Shown piece after piece: positions 1 to 7,699 of a DNA stretch of 13,667 bases (the first letter of the stretch is position 1; each line of letters opens with the position of its first letter). Location: NCBI GenBank assembly GCA_947259235.1, contig CAMYLL010000035.1:1-13667 (forward strand). The letters run 5' to 3'. Source of the stretch: an uncultured Pseudodesulfovibrio sp. GTDB lineage: Bacteria > Desulfobacterota > Desulfovibrionia > Desulfovibrionales > Desulfovibrionaceae. The position numbers and the translations under genes are program-made. The notes under the pieces were generated by a model that was not told the origin of the DNA, ran no database searches, and saw only the letters and a program-made list of their open reading frames with translations.

Positions 1-902
1 TGGCTCCCATCTCCGCGCTGGAGGAGGCGGCCGCGTCCCTGGTTCTTTCGGCCATGGGTGGAGCCTGGATCGTCGTGGCCGCCTGGGGGCTGACGCTCCT
101 GCTTTTGGGAATGGGCAGCCTTGTGGACATGAAATACGATGTCACAGTGGAGGACAACCTCGGCGCACGGCAGGTGCAGACCAAAATCAAGGTGCTTCAG
201 CGCATTATCATCGTGGTGATCTGGCTGGGCGCCCTGGCCGGGGTGCTGATGCAGTTCGAGCGGTTCCGCATGCTCGGCGGCACGATGCTGGCCTCGGCGG
301 GAGTGGCGTCCATCGTCCTCGGCCTGTCGGCCCAAAAGACCTTCGGTTCCATCATCGCGGGCATCCAGATCGCCCTGTCCCATCCCATCAACCTCGACGA
401 CGTGGTCATCGTGGAGGGCGAATGGGGCCGCATCGAGGAGATCACCTTCACTTACGTGGTGGTCAAGGTCTGGGACCTGCGCCGTCTGGTTGTGCCCATC
501 ACCTATTTTCTTGAAAAACCTTTCCAGAACTGGACCAAGAAAAGTGCGGAGATCATCGGCTCGGTTTCTCTGCATGTGGATTACACTACGCCGCTGGCGC
601 CCCTGCGCCGGGAATTGGAGCGGCTGTGCAGCGAAGCGGGCGCGATCTGGAACGGCAAGACCTGCGGGCTCCAGGTGACCGAGGCTGGCCCCCAGACCAT
701 GACCGTTCGCGCCCTGGTCAGCTCGCCGGACGCGTCAAAGGCGTGGGAGCTGCGCTGCCAGGTGCGCGAGGGACTGATCGAGTTCATGCAGGCGAATTAC
801 CCCGAGTGCCTGCCCAGGCGGCGCGTGGTCGTGGACGAACCCGTTGCAGAGCGGGGGATTGGAGGCGGGGCGGCTGCGGAATTGACGCCCGAAGAGGCAT
901 AG
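1..902 (+). CDS. MscS-family mechanosensitive channel, 5'-truncated
   Basis: Inner-membrane channel of the small-conductance mechanosensitive (MscS) family, which releases solutes on hypo-osmotic shock. The frame starting at base 3 is open to the window edge, so the true start lies outside; the first visible ATG is at 54. Counting from that ATG, hydrophobic helices lie at about 4-25 and 48-68. A Gly/Ala-rich pore helix (TM3-like) runs about 74-108 and contains GLSAQKTFGSIIAG. The beta domain follows (about 110-160), with the family signature around GRIEEITFTY and VVPI, then an alpha/beta C-terminal domain. The last 30 residues are Gly/Ala/Glu-rich and probably disordered. It converges on lepB. 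Family assignment is firm; the subfamily and the length of the missing N-terminus cannot be judged. Confidence 0.93.
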   Translation, partial: APISALEEAAASLVLSAMGGAWIVVAAWGLTLLLLGMGSLVDMKYDVTVEDNLGARQVQTKIKVLQRIIIVVIWLGALAGVLMQFERFRMLGGTMLASAGVASIVLGLSAQKTFGSIIAGIQIALSHPINLDDVVIVEGEWGRIEEITFTYVVVKVWDLRRLVVPITYFLEKPFQNWTKKSAEIIGSVSLHVDYTTPLAPLRRELERLCSEAGAIWNGKTCGLQVTEAGPQTMTVRALVSSPDASKAWELRCQVREGLIEFMQANYPECLPRRRVVVDEPVAERGIGGGAAAELTPEEA

Positions 903-923
903 CGAGTCGGACTGTGAAACAGT

Positions 924-954
924 AAAAAGGGCCGCACCAGATGGTGCGGCCCTT
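924..954 (-). terminator. Intrinsic terminator of lepB, possibly bidirectional
   Basis: A perfect 12-bp stem (927-938 with 943-954, arm AAGGGCCGCACC) encloses the tetraloop AGAT. Read on the minus strand it is followed by TTTTT ACT, so it best serves lepB. On the plus strand the tail after the stem is TT then GTG, which would make a weaker stop for the converging channel gene. Confidence 0.88.
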
Positions 955-981
955 GTGCCGTTGTCTTGAGCGGCTGCCCGC

Positions 982-1602
982 CTAGATGAACAGGGTTCCG
1001 ATGCGGTCCAGGCGGATATCCGTGACAGAGCCCCAGGACCAGTAGATGACCAGGGCCTTGCCCACGATCTTCTCGCGCTTGACCGGGCCCCACCAGCGGG
1101 AGTCGTAGGAGCCCTCGCGGTTGTCGCCCATGACGAAGAACTCGCCTTCGGGCACGGTGAACGGGCCGAAGTTGTCCCGGACAGGCTCGGTGGTGTACTT
1201 GGTATGCCGGGTGTAGGGTTCGTCGAGGGGCTCGCCGTCGATGTAGACCACCTTGTCGCGGATCTCGATGGTCTCGCCGGGCAGGCCGATGACGCGCTTG
1301 ATGAAGTCCTTGCTCTCGTCCTCCGGGAACTTGAAAACGATGATGTCGCCGCGCTCCGGATCGCCGGTGGCGTAGAGCACCTTGCCGTCCGTGGTGTCCA
1401 GAAACACCGTGGACGGGAGGCGGATGTCGTAGGCGAACTTGCTCACCAGCAGATGGTCGCCAATCTGGAGGGTGTCGAGCATGGAGCCGGAGGGAATCTT
1501 GAAGGCCTGGACCACGAATGCGCGGATGACGAACGCGAGCAGCAGGGCGACCACGACGGCCTCCACGGTGTCGCGGAATGATTTCAGGGAGTTTTGAGTC
1601 AT
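982..1602 (-). CDS. lepB: Signal peptidase I
   Basis: Membrane-anchored serine protease (family S26) that removes signal peptides from exported proteins on the outer face of the inner membrane. The 206-residue product has one N-terminal membrane segment (about 13-32). The family boxes follow: PSGSMLDTL with catalytic Ser40; RGDIIVF then FIKRVIGLPGE with general-base Lys102; and GEFFVMGDNREGSYDSRWWG (153-172). It is short because it has a single membrane segment and lacks the two-helix N-terminus of the E. coli enzyme. The start is supported by AAGGAA (1608-1613) six bases before ATG. It lies 177 bp downstream of lepA on the same strand, with no terminator visible between, so co-transcription is likely. 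This lepA-lepB arrangement is common in proteobacteria. Confidence 0.96.
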   Translation of the reverse strand: MTQNSLKSFRDTVEAVVVALLLAFVIRAFVVQAFKIPSGSMLDTLQIGDHLLVSKFAYDIRLPSTVFLDTTDGKVLYATGDPERGDIIVFKFPEDESKDFIKRVIGLPGETIEIRDKVVYIDGEPLDEPYTRHTKYTTEPVRDNFGPFTVPEGEFFVMGDNREGSYDSRWWGPVKREKIVGKALVIYWSWGSVTDIRLDRIGTLFI

Positions 1603-1779
1603 GAATGTTCCTTGCGTAATTGGGTCGGCTGGCTGTGCAGCGGGCTGTCCGTCGCAGAGCGCCGTTCAAAAAAGCGGGTGCGGTGGGCGATTCACGGTCT
1701 GGGCCGGGGCGTTCGTGTCGAACGCGGGGATTTGATCACTTTCGCCGCCGCATGGCAACCCGCCATTTGCATCAGTTTT

Positions 1780-3585
1780 TTAATCCTCGTCCGACTTCAG
1801 GACAGAGAGGAACGCTTCCTGAGGGATTTCCACGTTGCCCATACGGCGCATGCGCTTCTTTCCTTCCTTCTGCTTTTCCAGGAGCTTGCGCTTTCGCGTG
1901 ATGTCGCCGCCGTAGCATTTTGCGGTGACGTCCTTGCGGAAGGGGGCGTTACGCTCCTTGGCAATGATCTTGTTGCCGATGGCGGCCTGGATGACCACTT
2001 CAAACATCTGGCGCGGGATGGACCGCTTGAGCTTGAGGGCCAGGGAGCGGCCTATGCGGGCGGAGTTCTCGCGGTGAACGATGCAGGAGAAGGCGTCCAC
2101 GGGGTCGCCGTTGATGAGAATGTCCAGGCGCACCAGGTCGGCCTGGCGGTAGTCGATGATCTCGTAGTCCAGGCTGGCGTAGCCCCGGGTGGAGGACTTG
2201 AGCTTGTCGAAGAAGTCGTACATCACCTCGGCAAAGGGCATCTCGTAGGTGATGACCACGCGGCTGGTGGTGATATAGGCCATGTTCTTCTGGATGCCGC
2301 GTTTTTCTTCGCACAGGGCCAGGACCGAGCCCACGAACTCGTTGGGCACGTGGATCTCCAGGCGCACGAAGGGCTCATGGATGGAGGATATCTTCGTGGG
2401 ATCGGGCAGCTTGCTCGGGTTGTCGATGATCAGGCTCTCTCCGGTCACGGTCTGCACCTTGTAGATGACTGACGGCGCCGTGGTGATGAGCTTGGCCTCG
2501 AACTCGCGCTCCAGCCGTTCCTGAATGATCTCGATATGCAGCAACCCCAGGAAGCCGCAGCGGAAGCCGAAGCCCAGGGCCTGGGAGGTCTCGGGCTCGT
2601 AGCTGAAGGCGGCGTCGTTGAGCTGGAGCTTTTCCAGCGCGCCCTTGAGGGTCTCGTATTCGGAAGGCTCCACGGGATAGAGGCCGGAGAACACCATGGG
2701 CTTGACCGGCTTGAAGCCGGGGTACGGCTTTGCCACGGGGTTGTTTGCCAGGGTGATGGTGTCGCCCACCGGGGCGTCGCCCAGCTCCTTCATCGAGGCG
2801 CACAGGAAGCCGACCTCGCCCGCGCTCATGGTCTTGATGTCCACGGCCTCGGGCATGAACGCGCCGAGCCGGGTGACCTCGAACCGCTTGCCGGTGGAGA
2901 ATATCTTGATGGTGTCGCCCTTCTTGATGGTCCCGTCCAGGATGCGGAAGAGGACCACGACGCCCTGGTAGGAGTCGTACCAGGAGTCGAAGATGAGGGC
3001 CTTGAGCGGGCCGTCCGGGTCGCCCTTGGGCGGGGGAAGCAGGTTGATCACGGCGTCGATGACCCGCTGCACGTTGAGGCCGCTCTTGGCCGAGACCATG
3101 AGCGGGTCGGAGCAGTCCAGGCCGATGATGTCCTCGATCTCCTTGGCGATGCGCTCGGGCTCGGCGCTGGGCAGGTCTATCTTGTTGAGCACCGGGATGA
3201 CTTCGAGGTCGTTGTCCAGGGCGAGATAGACGTTGGCCAGGGTCTGGGCCTCCACGCCCTGGGTGGCGTCCACCACCAGCAGCGCGCCCTCGCACGACGA
3301 CAGGGAGCGGGAGACCTCGTAGCTGAAGTCCACGTGGCCGGGGGTGTCGATGAGGTTGAGGATGTATTTTTCGCCGTCGGCCGTGGTGTAGGGAATGCGC
3401 ACGGTCTGCGACTTGATGGTGATGCCGCGCTCGCGCTCCAGCTCCATCTTGTCGAGGTACTGCTCCTTCTTGGCGCGGTCGGTGACCATGCCGGTGATCT
3501 CGAGAATGCGGTCGGCCAGGGTCGACTTGCCATGATCGATATGGGCGATGATGCTGAAATTGCGGATTTTATCTGTCTTGCTCAT
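1780..3585 (-). CDS. lepA: Elongation factor 4 (LepA), translational GTPase
   Basis: Ribosome-associated GTPase related to EF-G, linked to back-translocation or subunit biogenesis under stress. The 601-residue length is typical. GTPase motifs are complete: G1 AHIDHGKS (14-21), G2 RERGITIK (51-58), G3 DTPGHVD (80-86), G4 NKID (134-137) and G5 SAK (165-167). Domains II, III and V follow, and the C-terminal part has the LepA-specific sequence ([37 protein letters not shown] in pieces). EF-G domain IV is absent, which separates LepA from EF-G. The Shine-Dalgarno is weak (AAAGTGA region just before ATG). It is the upstream gene of a probable lepA-lepB operon. Confidence 0.97.
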   Translation of the reverse strand: MSKTDKIRNFSIIAHIDHGKSTLADRILEITGMVTDRAKKEQYLDKMELERERGITIKSQTVRIPYTTADGEKYILNLIDTPGHVDFSYEVSRSLSSCEGALLVVDATQGVEAQTLANVYLALDNDLEVIPVLNKIDLPSAEPERIAKEIEDIIGLDCSDPLMVSAKSGLNVQRVIDAVINLLPPPKGDPDGPLKALIFDSWYDSYQGVVVLFRILDGTIKKGDTIKIFSTGKRFEVTRLGAFMPEAVDIKTMSAGEVGFLCASMKELGDAPVGDTITLANNPVAKPYPGFKPVKPMVFSGLYPVEPSEYETLKGALEKLQLNDAAFSYEPETSQALGFGFRCGFLGLLHIEIIQERLEREFEAKLITTAPSVIYKVQTVTGESLIIDNPSKLPDPTKISSIHEPFVRLEIHVPNEFVGSVLALCEEKRGIQKNMAYITTSRVVITYEMPFAEVMYDFFDKLKSSTRGYASLDYEIIDYRQADLVRLDILINGDPVDAFSCIVHRENSARIGRSLALKLKRSIPRQMFEVVIQAAIGNKIIAKERNAPFRKDVTAKCYGGDITRKRKLLEKQKEGKKRMRRMGNVEIPQEAFLSVLKSDED

Positions 3586-3658
3586 GTGTCACTTTGTTAC
3601 GCGGGGTTTCGGGGCGTCGGGCATGAGGCCAGACCCCATCCTCGGGCGCGTGGAGAAG

Positions 3659-3687
3659 TCTTTAAAGGATTTGGGGAGGGTTGTCTA
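3659..3687 (-). promoter_or_regulatory. Candidate sigma-70 promoter for lepA
   Basis: Minus-strand TAGACA (3687-3682; 5/6 to TTGACA), a 17-nt spacer, then TAAAGA (3664-3659; 3/6 to TATAAT). It would give a leader of roughly 65-75 nt before the lepA ATG. The -10 box is poor, so this is only the best candidate in the gap. Confidence 0.28.
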
Positions 3688-3701
3688 ATATATATAATAA
3701 T

Positions 3702-3788
3702 GGCCGGGCGGCCGGCGGCCGGGGATTGGTCCTGGTGGAGCCTCGGGCACAGCCATCGCAATGACGGTCCGCATTTGCGCGACCGTCA
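3702..3788 (-). other. Hairpins downstream of the SpoIIAA-like gene
   Basis: Two inverted repeats lie in the 287-bp gap between lepA and the SpoIIAA-like gene. TGACGGTC/GACCGTCA (3762-3769 with 3781-3788) is an 8-bp stem whose loop can pair further (CGC/GCG). GGCCG/CGGCC (3702-3706 with 3716-3720), read on the minus strand, is followed by an A/T-rich run (ATTATTATATATATT). Either could end the SpoIIAA-like transcript, but neither has a proper U-tract. I see no gene in this gap. Confidence 0.35.
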
Positions 3789-3872
3789 GGCTCGTTGCGT
3801 CGAGGCGTACGGCGCAGCGGCGAGAAGGGATTGGTGCGAGGTGTCCTTTTGTGAGAGCGCGGCCGATTGGCT

Positions 3873-4247
3873 TCAGCGGGAGGAACGGACCCACTGCTCC
3901 GCCTCTTTCATGGAGCAGAATGTCCGGACTTTCCAGCGGGAGGAGTTCATGGCGGCTTCATACGTTTCAGCGACATTCACGGCTTCCTCACTTGTGGCGA
4001 CAACGGCGACAACCAGGTTCGGGTTGCTCAGTGCCGCGGCTTCGTCCATGGCCGCGGCTTCGTCAAAGACTTCATTCGTGACGTGGAATTGCCTGACGTC
4101 CGAGATGTCGACTATCTGGTAGCGCAGATCGTCAAATCGCGGATCTCCATAGATATCAAGATTGGCTTGTATGACGTCGTCATTCGTAAGAATGTGATGA
4201 AACGTCCAGATTATTCCATCAGGCTTCCAGCTGATGCTATAGGGCAT
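3873..4247 (-). CDS. SpoIIAA/STAS-like small protein
   Basis: A 124-residue soluble protein that resembles small SpoIIAA-like (STAS-fold) proteins found in environmental proteobacteria. It begins MPYSISWKPDGIIWTF, has the stretch DIYGDPRFDDLRYQIVDISDV (about 31-51), then an alpha-helical Ala/Glu segment, LVVAVVAT and a C-terminal helix. No catalytic motif is visible. These domains often mediate protein-protein contacts or bind small hydrophobic ligands; the role here is unknown. The start at 4247 is chosen because AGGAG (4257-4261 on the plus strand as ctcct) lies 9 bases upstream. An in-frame ATG ten codons earlier has no ribosome site. Third-position GC is visibly lower than in neighbours (many AAT, GAT, ATA, GAA), which may mean recent acquisition or low expression. 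It appears monocistronic. Family recognition is from memory of similar sequences, moderately sure. Confidence 0.75.
   Translation of the reverse strand: MPYSISWKPDGIIWTFHHILTNDDVIQANLDIYGDPRFDDLRYQIVDISDVRQFHVTNEVFDEAAAMDEAAALSNPNLVVAVVATSEEAVNVAETYEAAMNSSRWKVRTFCSMKEAEQWVRSSR
4033..4064 (-). repeat. Two 14-bp direct repeats inside the SpoIIAA-like gene
   Basis: GCCGCGGCTTCGTC occurs at 4033-4046 and 4051-4064 (period 18 bp), encoding the near-duplicate peptide DEAAAMDEAAA. The in-frame period means copy-number change would add or remove six residues in a helix. Confidence 0.7.
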
Positions 4248-4444
4248 TGTCTCAACTCCTATGAGTATGGTGATCATTATTTTTCACACATGCTGAAAGA
4301 AGAGTAAAGTCTCCATCCGCTCGCTGGAGGGAACCGGCGACACGGTTGAGACGCTGGAGAGGCATTCCGTGGGCGTTACGTAGTTCTTCATGCTCAGAAA
4401 TCTGGCATTTCTTGAGTCGTAACAGACTGCTGCCCGGGTCGACG

Positions 4445-4470
4445 AAAAAGGCCCCGCGCTGGCGGGGCCT
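4445..4470 (-). terminator. Intrinsic terminator of ribB
   Basis: Stem AGGCCCCGC/GCGGGGCCT (4449-4457 with 4462-4470), loop GCTG, followed on the minus strand by TTTTT then CGTC. It lies 38 bp after the ribB stop codon. Confidence 0.9.
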
Positions 4471-4508
4471 CTGGTTTCCTACGGGGCCGGGATGCGCGGC
4501 CGCGCCCC

Positions 4509-5162
4509 TCAGGCGGCGGCCTGTTCGGTGGCCTTCCGGTAAGCGACGATGTCGTCCACGGTACATACGGGCATGCCGTGCTTGTGCGCAAAGGTTACGA
4601 TTTCCGGCAGGCGGGCCATTGAGCCGTCCGGGTTGGTCAGCTCGCACAGCACGCCGCAGGGGGCCAGGCCCGCCAGGCGGGTCATGTCCACGGTGGCCTC
4701 GGTGTGGCCGCCGCGCTCCAGCACCCCGCCCGGCCGGGCGCGCAGGGGGAAGACGTGGCCGGGGCTGGCGATGTCCGCAGGGGCGGCGTTGTCCGATGCC
4801 GCGGCCAGGACCGTGGTGGTTCTGTCGGCGGCCGATACCCCGGTGGTCACGCCGTGCGCGGCCTCGATGGAGACCGTGAACGCGGTCTGATAGCGGCTGG
4901 CGTTCTCCTGAACCATCATGGGCAGGTTCAGGGAGCGGATCTTCTCGTCCGTCATGCAGAGGCAGACGATGCCGCTGCACTCGCGGATGAGCATGGCCAT
5001 CTGGCCGGGGGTCAGGGTTTGGGCGGCGAAGATGAGATCGCCTTCGTTCTCCCGGTCCTCGTTGTCGGTGACCAGGATGCCTTGGCCATCGCGCAGGGCG
5101 GCCAGGGCTTTTTCGACGCGCTCGGCAGGGGTGCCGAACTGGTTGAGCAGGGACTGATCCAT
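4509..5162 (-). CDS. ribB: 3,4-dihydroxy-2-butanone 4-phosphate synthase
   Basis: Converts ribulose 5-phosphate to 3,4-dihydroxy-2-butanone 4-phosphate plus formate, supplying the four-carbon unit of riboflavin; cytosolic, Mg-dependent. The 217 residues match the E. coli enzyme in length and almost in register. The acidic active-site loop [10 protein letters not shown] is at 33-42, [11 protein letters not shown] at 104-114, PGHVFPLRA at 134-142, GGHTEAT at 151-157 (His153) and CELTN at 173-177 (Glu174). There is no GTP cyclohydrolase II (RibA) domain, so this is the stand-alone form, apart from any rib operon. The start is supported by AAGGAGA (5175-5169), seven bases before ATG. The gene has its own promoter, an FMN riboswitch leader and a terminator, so it is a riboswitch-controlled single-gene unit. 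Confidence 0.97.
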   Translation of the reverse strand: MDQSLLNQFGTPAERVEKALAALRDGQGILVTDNEDRENEGDLIFAAQTLTPGQMAMLIRECSGIVCLCMTDEKIRSLNLPMMVQENASRYQTAFTVSIEAAHGVTTGVSAADRTTTVLAAASDNAAPADIASPGHVFPLRARPGGVLERGGHTEATVDMTRLAGLAPCGVLCELTNPDGSMARLPEIVTFAHKHGMPVCTVDDIVAYRKATEQAAA

Positions 5163-5171
5163 CGTGCATCT

Positions 5172-5186
5172 CCTTGTATATCAAGG
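5172..5186 (-). promoter_or_regulatory. ribB: Hairpin covering the ribB Shine-Dalgarno
   Basis: On the minus strand CCTTG-ATATA-CAAGG (5186 down to 5172) forms a 5-bp hairpin whose 3' arm contains the AAGG of the ribB ribosome site. A second anti-SD copy, TCCTTG (5211-5206), lies 20 nt further upstream and could compete. This suggests that the riboswitch acts on translation initiation. A GC-rich hairpin without U-tract (CGCGCG arms, around 5226-5243) also lies in the platform. Confidence 0.5.
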
Positions 5187-5295
5187 CTATGAGTGAATCA
5201 GGGCGCAAGGACAGACAGCTTCCGGCGCGCGGAAAGGCGCGCGGGAACAAACAAGCGCCGGACGCGTGAACGCGCTCGGCGGCGGGTGTGGTACT

Positions 5296-5441
5296 GCCTC
5301 ATTCTCTTTCATCCGGACTGTTACCGTCGGCCCCGGAGTCGCACCGGGTCTGCTGACCTCCCCCACCCGGGGGAGCGCTCGCGGGCTTTCCGGCCAAAGC
5401 CGGATCACCGCCGGTGGGGACTTCCACCCCGCCCTGAGAAC
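5296..5441 (-). promoter_or_regulatory. FMN riboswitch (RFN element) of ribB
   Basis: Minus-strand RNA with the conserved RFN core. The 5' strand is GTTCTCAGGGCGGGGTG, then GAAGTCCCCACCGGCGGT. The 3' strand is ACAGTCCGGATGAAAGAGAA and the closing stem is TTCTC/GAGAA. The variable hairpin (GCTCCCCC/GGGGGAG) and the GACCCGGTGCGACTCCGGGGCCGACGGT section fit the family layout. FMN binding normally lowers expression of the downstream riboflavin gene. The aptamer ends about 134 nt before the ribB start, leaving a long expression platform. Confidence 0.96.
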
Positions 5442-5451
5442 AAGTGCGCGA

Positions 5452-5480
5452 ATCAAAAGACAGATCGCGGCCTTTGTCAA
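5452..5480 (-). promoter_or_regulatory. Sigma-70 promoter of ribB
   Basis: Minus-strand TTGACA (5480-5475, perfect -35), 17-nt spacer, TTTGAT (5457-5452, 4/6 -10). The predicted transcription start is at about 5445, a few bases before the riboswitch closing stem, exactly where it should be. Confidence 0.8.
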
Positions 5481-5501
5481 GCGCGGAGGTCCGGGCCGGG
5501 G

Positions 5502-7412
5502 TCAGATTTTGACGGTCAGGGAAAGCGGGAGTGAAAAAGTGAAGACGCTGCCTCGGACCGGGCCGGGTTCGACCCATATCCTGCCGCCGTAGTGCTCGAC
5601 GATCTCCTTGCAGATGGCCAGCCCAAGACCGGTGCCGAAGGATTGCGACGGCTGGCTCGCGCCGTGCCTGGCCTGGTAGAAGACGTCGAAGATGCGCTCC
5701 CTGTCCTCCGGGGCTATGCCGCTCCCGCTGTCTTCCACGGAGAAAAGGACCGCCTCTCCCTCGCGTCGGACGTCGACCTTGATGAAGCCCTGGCGCGTAT
5801 GTTTGGCCGCGTTGGTCAGGAGGTTCATCAGCACCTGATGGATGCGGTCCTTGTTGACGCGCAGGATGGGCAGCGGCTGTATCACTTCCACGGCCAGGGT
5901 GATCCCCAACTGCTCGTCGAGCTGGCCGGAGAAAACGTCCGTGGCGTCGCGGACCAGCGTGGGGATGGTCACCTCCTCTTCCTGCCATACCATCTTGCCT
6001 GCTTCGAGCTTGCTGAAGTCGAGCAGGTCGTTGATGAGGCGGCCGAGCCGTTCGGCCTCCATCCGTATTATCCTGAAGTTGTCCTCGTGGGTCTCGACGT
6101 GCTCGCCGAGGCTCCCGTCCTGGTCGAGCAGGGGGCGGAACCGCTTCCTGAATGTCCGCTCCATGAGCTTGATGAACCCGAGGATGGAGGTCAGCGGGGT
6201 GCGCAGCTCGTGGGAGGCCGAGGAGAGAAAGTGGGACTTTGCCTGGTCCAGCCACAAAAGCTCGCGGTTCGCCTTGACCAGCTCCGCCGTGCGTTCCACG
6301 ATCTTTTCCTCAAGGTCGTCATGGGCGGCCTGGAGGCGGGTCCTGTTCTCGTCGATCTGCCGGAGCATGGCGTTGATCTCCCGCGCCAGCTCCGCGATTT
6401 CGTCGTTGCCGTCTATGGTGACAGCGGCGGTGACAGCGGCGGTGACAGCGGCGGTGACAGTGGCGGAGGCGGAGTGGTCCAGGTTTCTAACCTGGGCGTT
6501 GAGCCGCTCCACGCGGGAGAGGACCCGTCGGCGAAGCAGGAAGAACATGAGCAGGCTGAAGGCGATGAAGACGGCAGCCACGAGCAGGAAGTTGAGCTTG
6601 GCTACGGTGCGTCCCTGTCTTGAGACGGAGCGCTCCTCGGTCACCGAGACGATGACCCCGGGCTTGCCCGCCACGTCCCGCAGCAGGGCGTAGGCGTCCA
6701 CGATGTCCCCGTTTCTGGGCTTCACCAGATGGTCGTCGACGGTCAAACCCTTGAGCAGCGCCTTTATTTCCGGCGGCAGGGCGGGGCTGACGGGGTGAAT
6801 TGCCAGGGGCAGCTCCAGCCGCGAGGCGATGGCCTTGATCATATCCTCGTCAAGCAGGCGGCCCATGACGATGGAACCGGCGGGCGGGCCGTGCCCGTCT
6901 GAAGTGAGGATGGGCTGCCGCGCGAAGAGCATCACCCCTTCGGGGAGCACCGTCAGGCCGCCCACGCCCGATCCGTCGTTTTTGATGGGAGGCAGCCCCG
7001 GGGCAAGACCCGCCCGCCGCATCCGGTTGAGCAGGGCAGGGCTCTCCGTCCCGTCCCGGGTCAGGGCGCGGCCAAAGATGATGCGGTCATGCGTGTCGGC
7101 GATGATGACGAGGTTGAGGCTCTGGTCGTCGAAGGTCCCGCTGCCGAGGTTGGATTCGACGTATGTTTCGTCGCCGCTGCCGGCGTATTCGTAGGTGTCG
7201 TCCCAGGAGGACCAGTCCAGCAGGAAGGTGTCCAGCCCGTCTATCTCGCGAACCAGCTCGTTCCTGGCCCTGCGGATGTCCGCAGCCACGAGGTCGCTTT
7301 CCAGCCTGTCGAAGCCATTCTTGACGATAAAGTTGCTCACATAGGATTCGATACCCAGGAATATCAGGGCGAGGGCAGCGATGCTGATGAAGGTGACTTG
7401 TCTGAGCTTCAT
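5502..7412 (-). CDS. Membrane sensor histidine kinase, CHASE4-HAMP-HisKA-HATPase
   Basis: Two-component sensor kinase in the inner membrane; the start at 7412 gives 636 residues. Order: TM1 about 6-24; periplasmic CHASE4 sensor about 30-260 with LLDWSSWDDTYEY; TM2 about 274-293; HAMP about 294-353; coiled linker; HisKA with phospho-acceptor His401 in SHFLSSASHELRTPL; HATPase with N box NLLTNAAKH (530-538), G1 DSGSGI (561-566), F box FDVFYQ and G2 GTGLGL (593-598). HisKA has an insertion of about 15-20 residues between its two helices (ERTFRKRFRPLLDQDGS region). There is no receiver domain and no response regulator nearby, so the partner is unknown. The HAMP connector carries a 12-bp tandem repeat. 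The frame stays open 45 codons upstream, but the chosen Met directly precedes TM1; its Shine-Dalgarno is weak. No terminator separates it from the ribB promoter. Confidence 0.93.
   Translation of the reverse strand: MKLRQVTFISIAALALIFLGIESYVSNFIVKNGFDRLESDLVAADIRRARNELVREIDGLDTFLLDWSSWDDTYEYAGSGDETYVESNLGSGTFDDQSLNLVIIADTHDRIIFGRALTRDGTESPALLNRMRRAGLAPGLPPIKNDGSGVGGLTVLPEGVMLFARQPILTSDGHGPPAGSIVMGRLLDEDMIKAIASRLELPLAIHPVSPALPPEIKALLKGLTVDDHLVKPRNGDIVDAYALLRDVAGKPGVIVSVTEERSVSRQGRTVAKLNFLLVAAVFIAFSLLMFFLLRRRVLSRVERLNAQVRNLDHSASATVTAAVTAAVTAAVTIDGNDEIAELAREINAMLRQIDENRTRLQAAHDDLEEKIVERTAELVKANRELLWLDQAKSHFLSSASHELRTPLTSILGFIKLMERTFRKRFRPLLDQDGSLGEHVETHEDNFRIIRMEAERLGRLINDLLDFSKLEAGKMVWQEEEVTIPTLVRDATDVFSGQLDEQLGITLAVEVIQPLPILRVNKDRIHQVLMNLLTNAAKHTRQGFIKVDVRREGEAVLFSVEDSGSGIAPEDRERIFDVFYQARHGASQPSQSFGTGLGLAICKEIVEHYGGRIWVEPGPVRGSVFTFSLPLSLTVKI
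6417..6464 (-). repeat. 12-bp tandem repeat, four copies, in the HAMP domain
   Basis: GGTGACAGCGGC is repeated at 6417-6428, 6429-6440, 6441-6452 and 6453-6464, the last with one C-to-T change. On the coding (minus) strand it gives ATVT-AAVT-AAVT-AAVT within the connector between the two HAMP helices. Each copy is four codons, so gain or loss keeps the frame. Confidence 0.97.
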
Positions 7413-7509
7413 GGCGATGGTCTTGCGGTTGTGGTGTCGCGCTGTGGGCCACGACGTAATTTTTGTCACAGGTCCCGGTTCGTCTGGGGCATCGGCGGCG
7501 TTGCCGGGG

Positions 7510-7526
7510 GATAGGTTCAATCTATC
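7510..7526. promoter_or_regulatory. Operator-like palindrome between kinase and hypA
   Basis: GATAGGTTCAATCTATC pairs at seven of eight positions around its centre (arms GATAG/CTATC plus TTC/AA core). It lies in the 287-bp divergent gap between the kinase start and hypA. It could be a regulator binding site or chance; no factor is recognised. Confidence 0.3.
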
Positions 7527-7633
7527 GGCTTTTGCCTGGGCGCACAATGCTCATCTATGCGCAAGGCGGGGAACTGACTTTCGTGTCGACGGGGGCGGGC
7601 CTTGCGAGGCGCGGCACAACGGGCCGGGCGCGA

Positions 7634-7661
7634 TTGACGTCGGCTCTGCTGCGCATAGGCT
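7634..7661 (+). promoter_or_regulatory. Candidate sigma-70 promoter for hypAB
   Basis: TTGACG (7634-7639, 5/6), 16-nt spacer, TAGGCT (7656-7661, 3/6). It would start transcription about 30 nt before hypA. The rest of the 7413-7699 gap shows no gene. Confidence 0.35.
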
Positions 7662-7699
7662 CTTGCCCCCCTCGGGTTTATGGGGTAAGCGAACTGTCC

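Noticed and set aside
3693-3698. Perfect TATAAT on the plus strand
   Set aside because: It sits in a simple AT run (TATATATAATAATGG), has no good -35 box, and no plus-strand gene follows.
2536-4122. A 528-codon open frame on the plus strand across lepA and beyond
   Set aside because: It lies antisense to lepA, whose GTPase motifs are complete. The product is low-complexity Gly/Leu/Val/Asp-rich, as expected from the complement of GC-rich codons.
4252-4440. Protein-like reading on the minus strand (EHEELRNAHGMPLQRL...) between the ribB terminator and the SpoIIAA-like gene
   Set aside because: It is short, has no start signal and no family that I can name, and continues into the ribB region only as a frame shadow. 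A decayed gene remnant is possible but cannot be supported.
5592-6623. A 343-codon open frame opposite the histidine kinase
   Set aside because: Antisense shadow of the HAMP-HisKA-HATPase coding region; no family resemblance, and the repeat reads as GGDS units only by complement.
7413-7547. 45-codon in-frame N-terminal extension of the kinase
   Set aside because: The extension is not protein-like, it covers the divergent promoter region, and the chosen Met directly precedes the first membrane helix.
7463-7699. 79-codon upstream extension of hypA
   Set aside because: HypA needs its N-terminal Met-His-Glu for nickel binding, so translation must begin at 7700.
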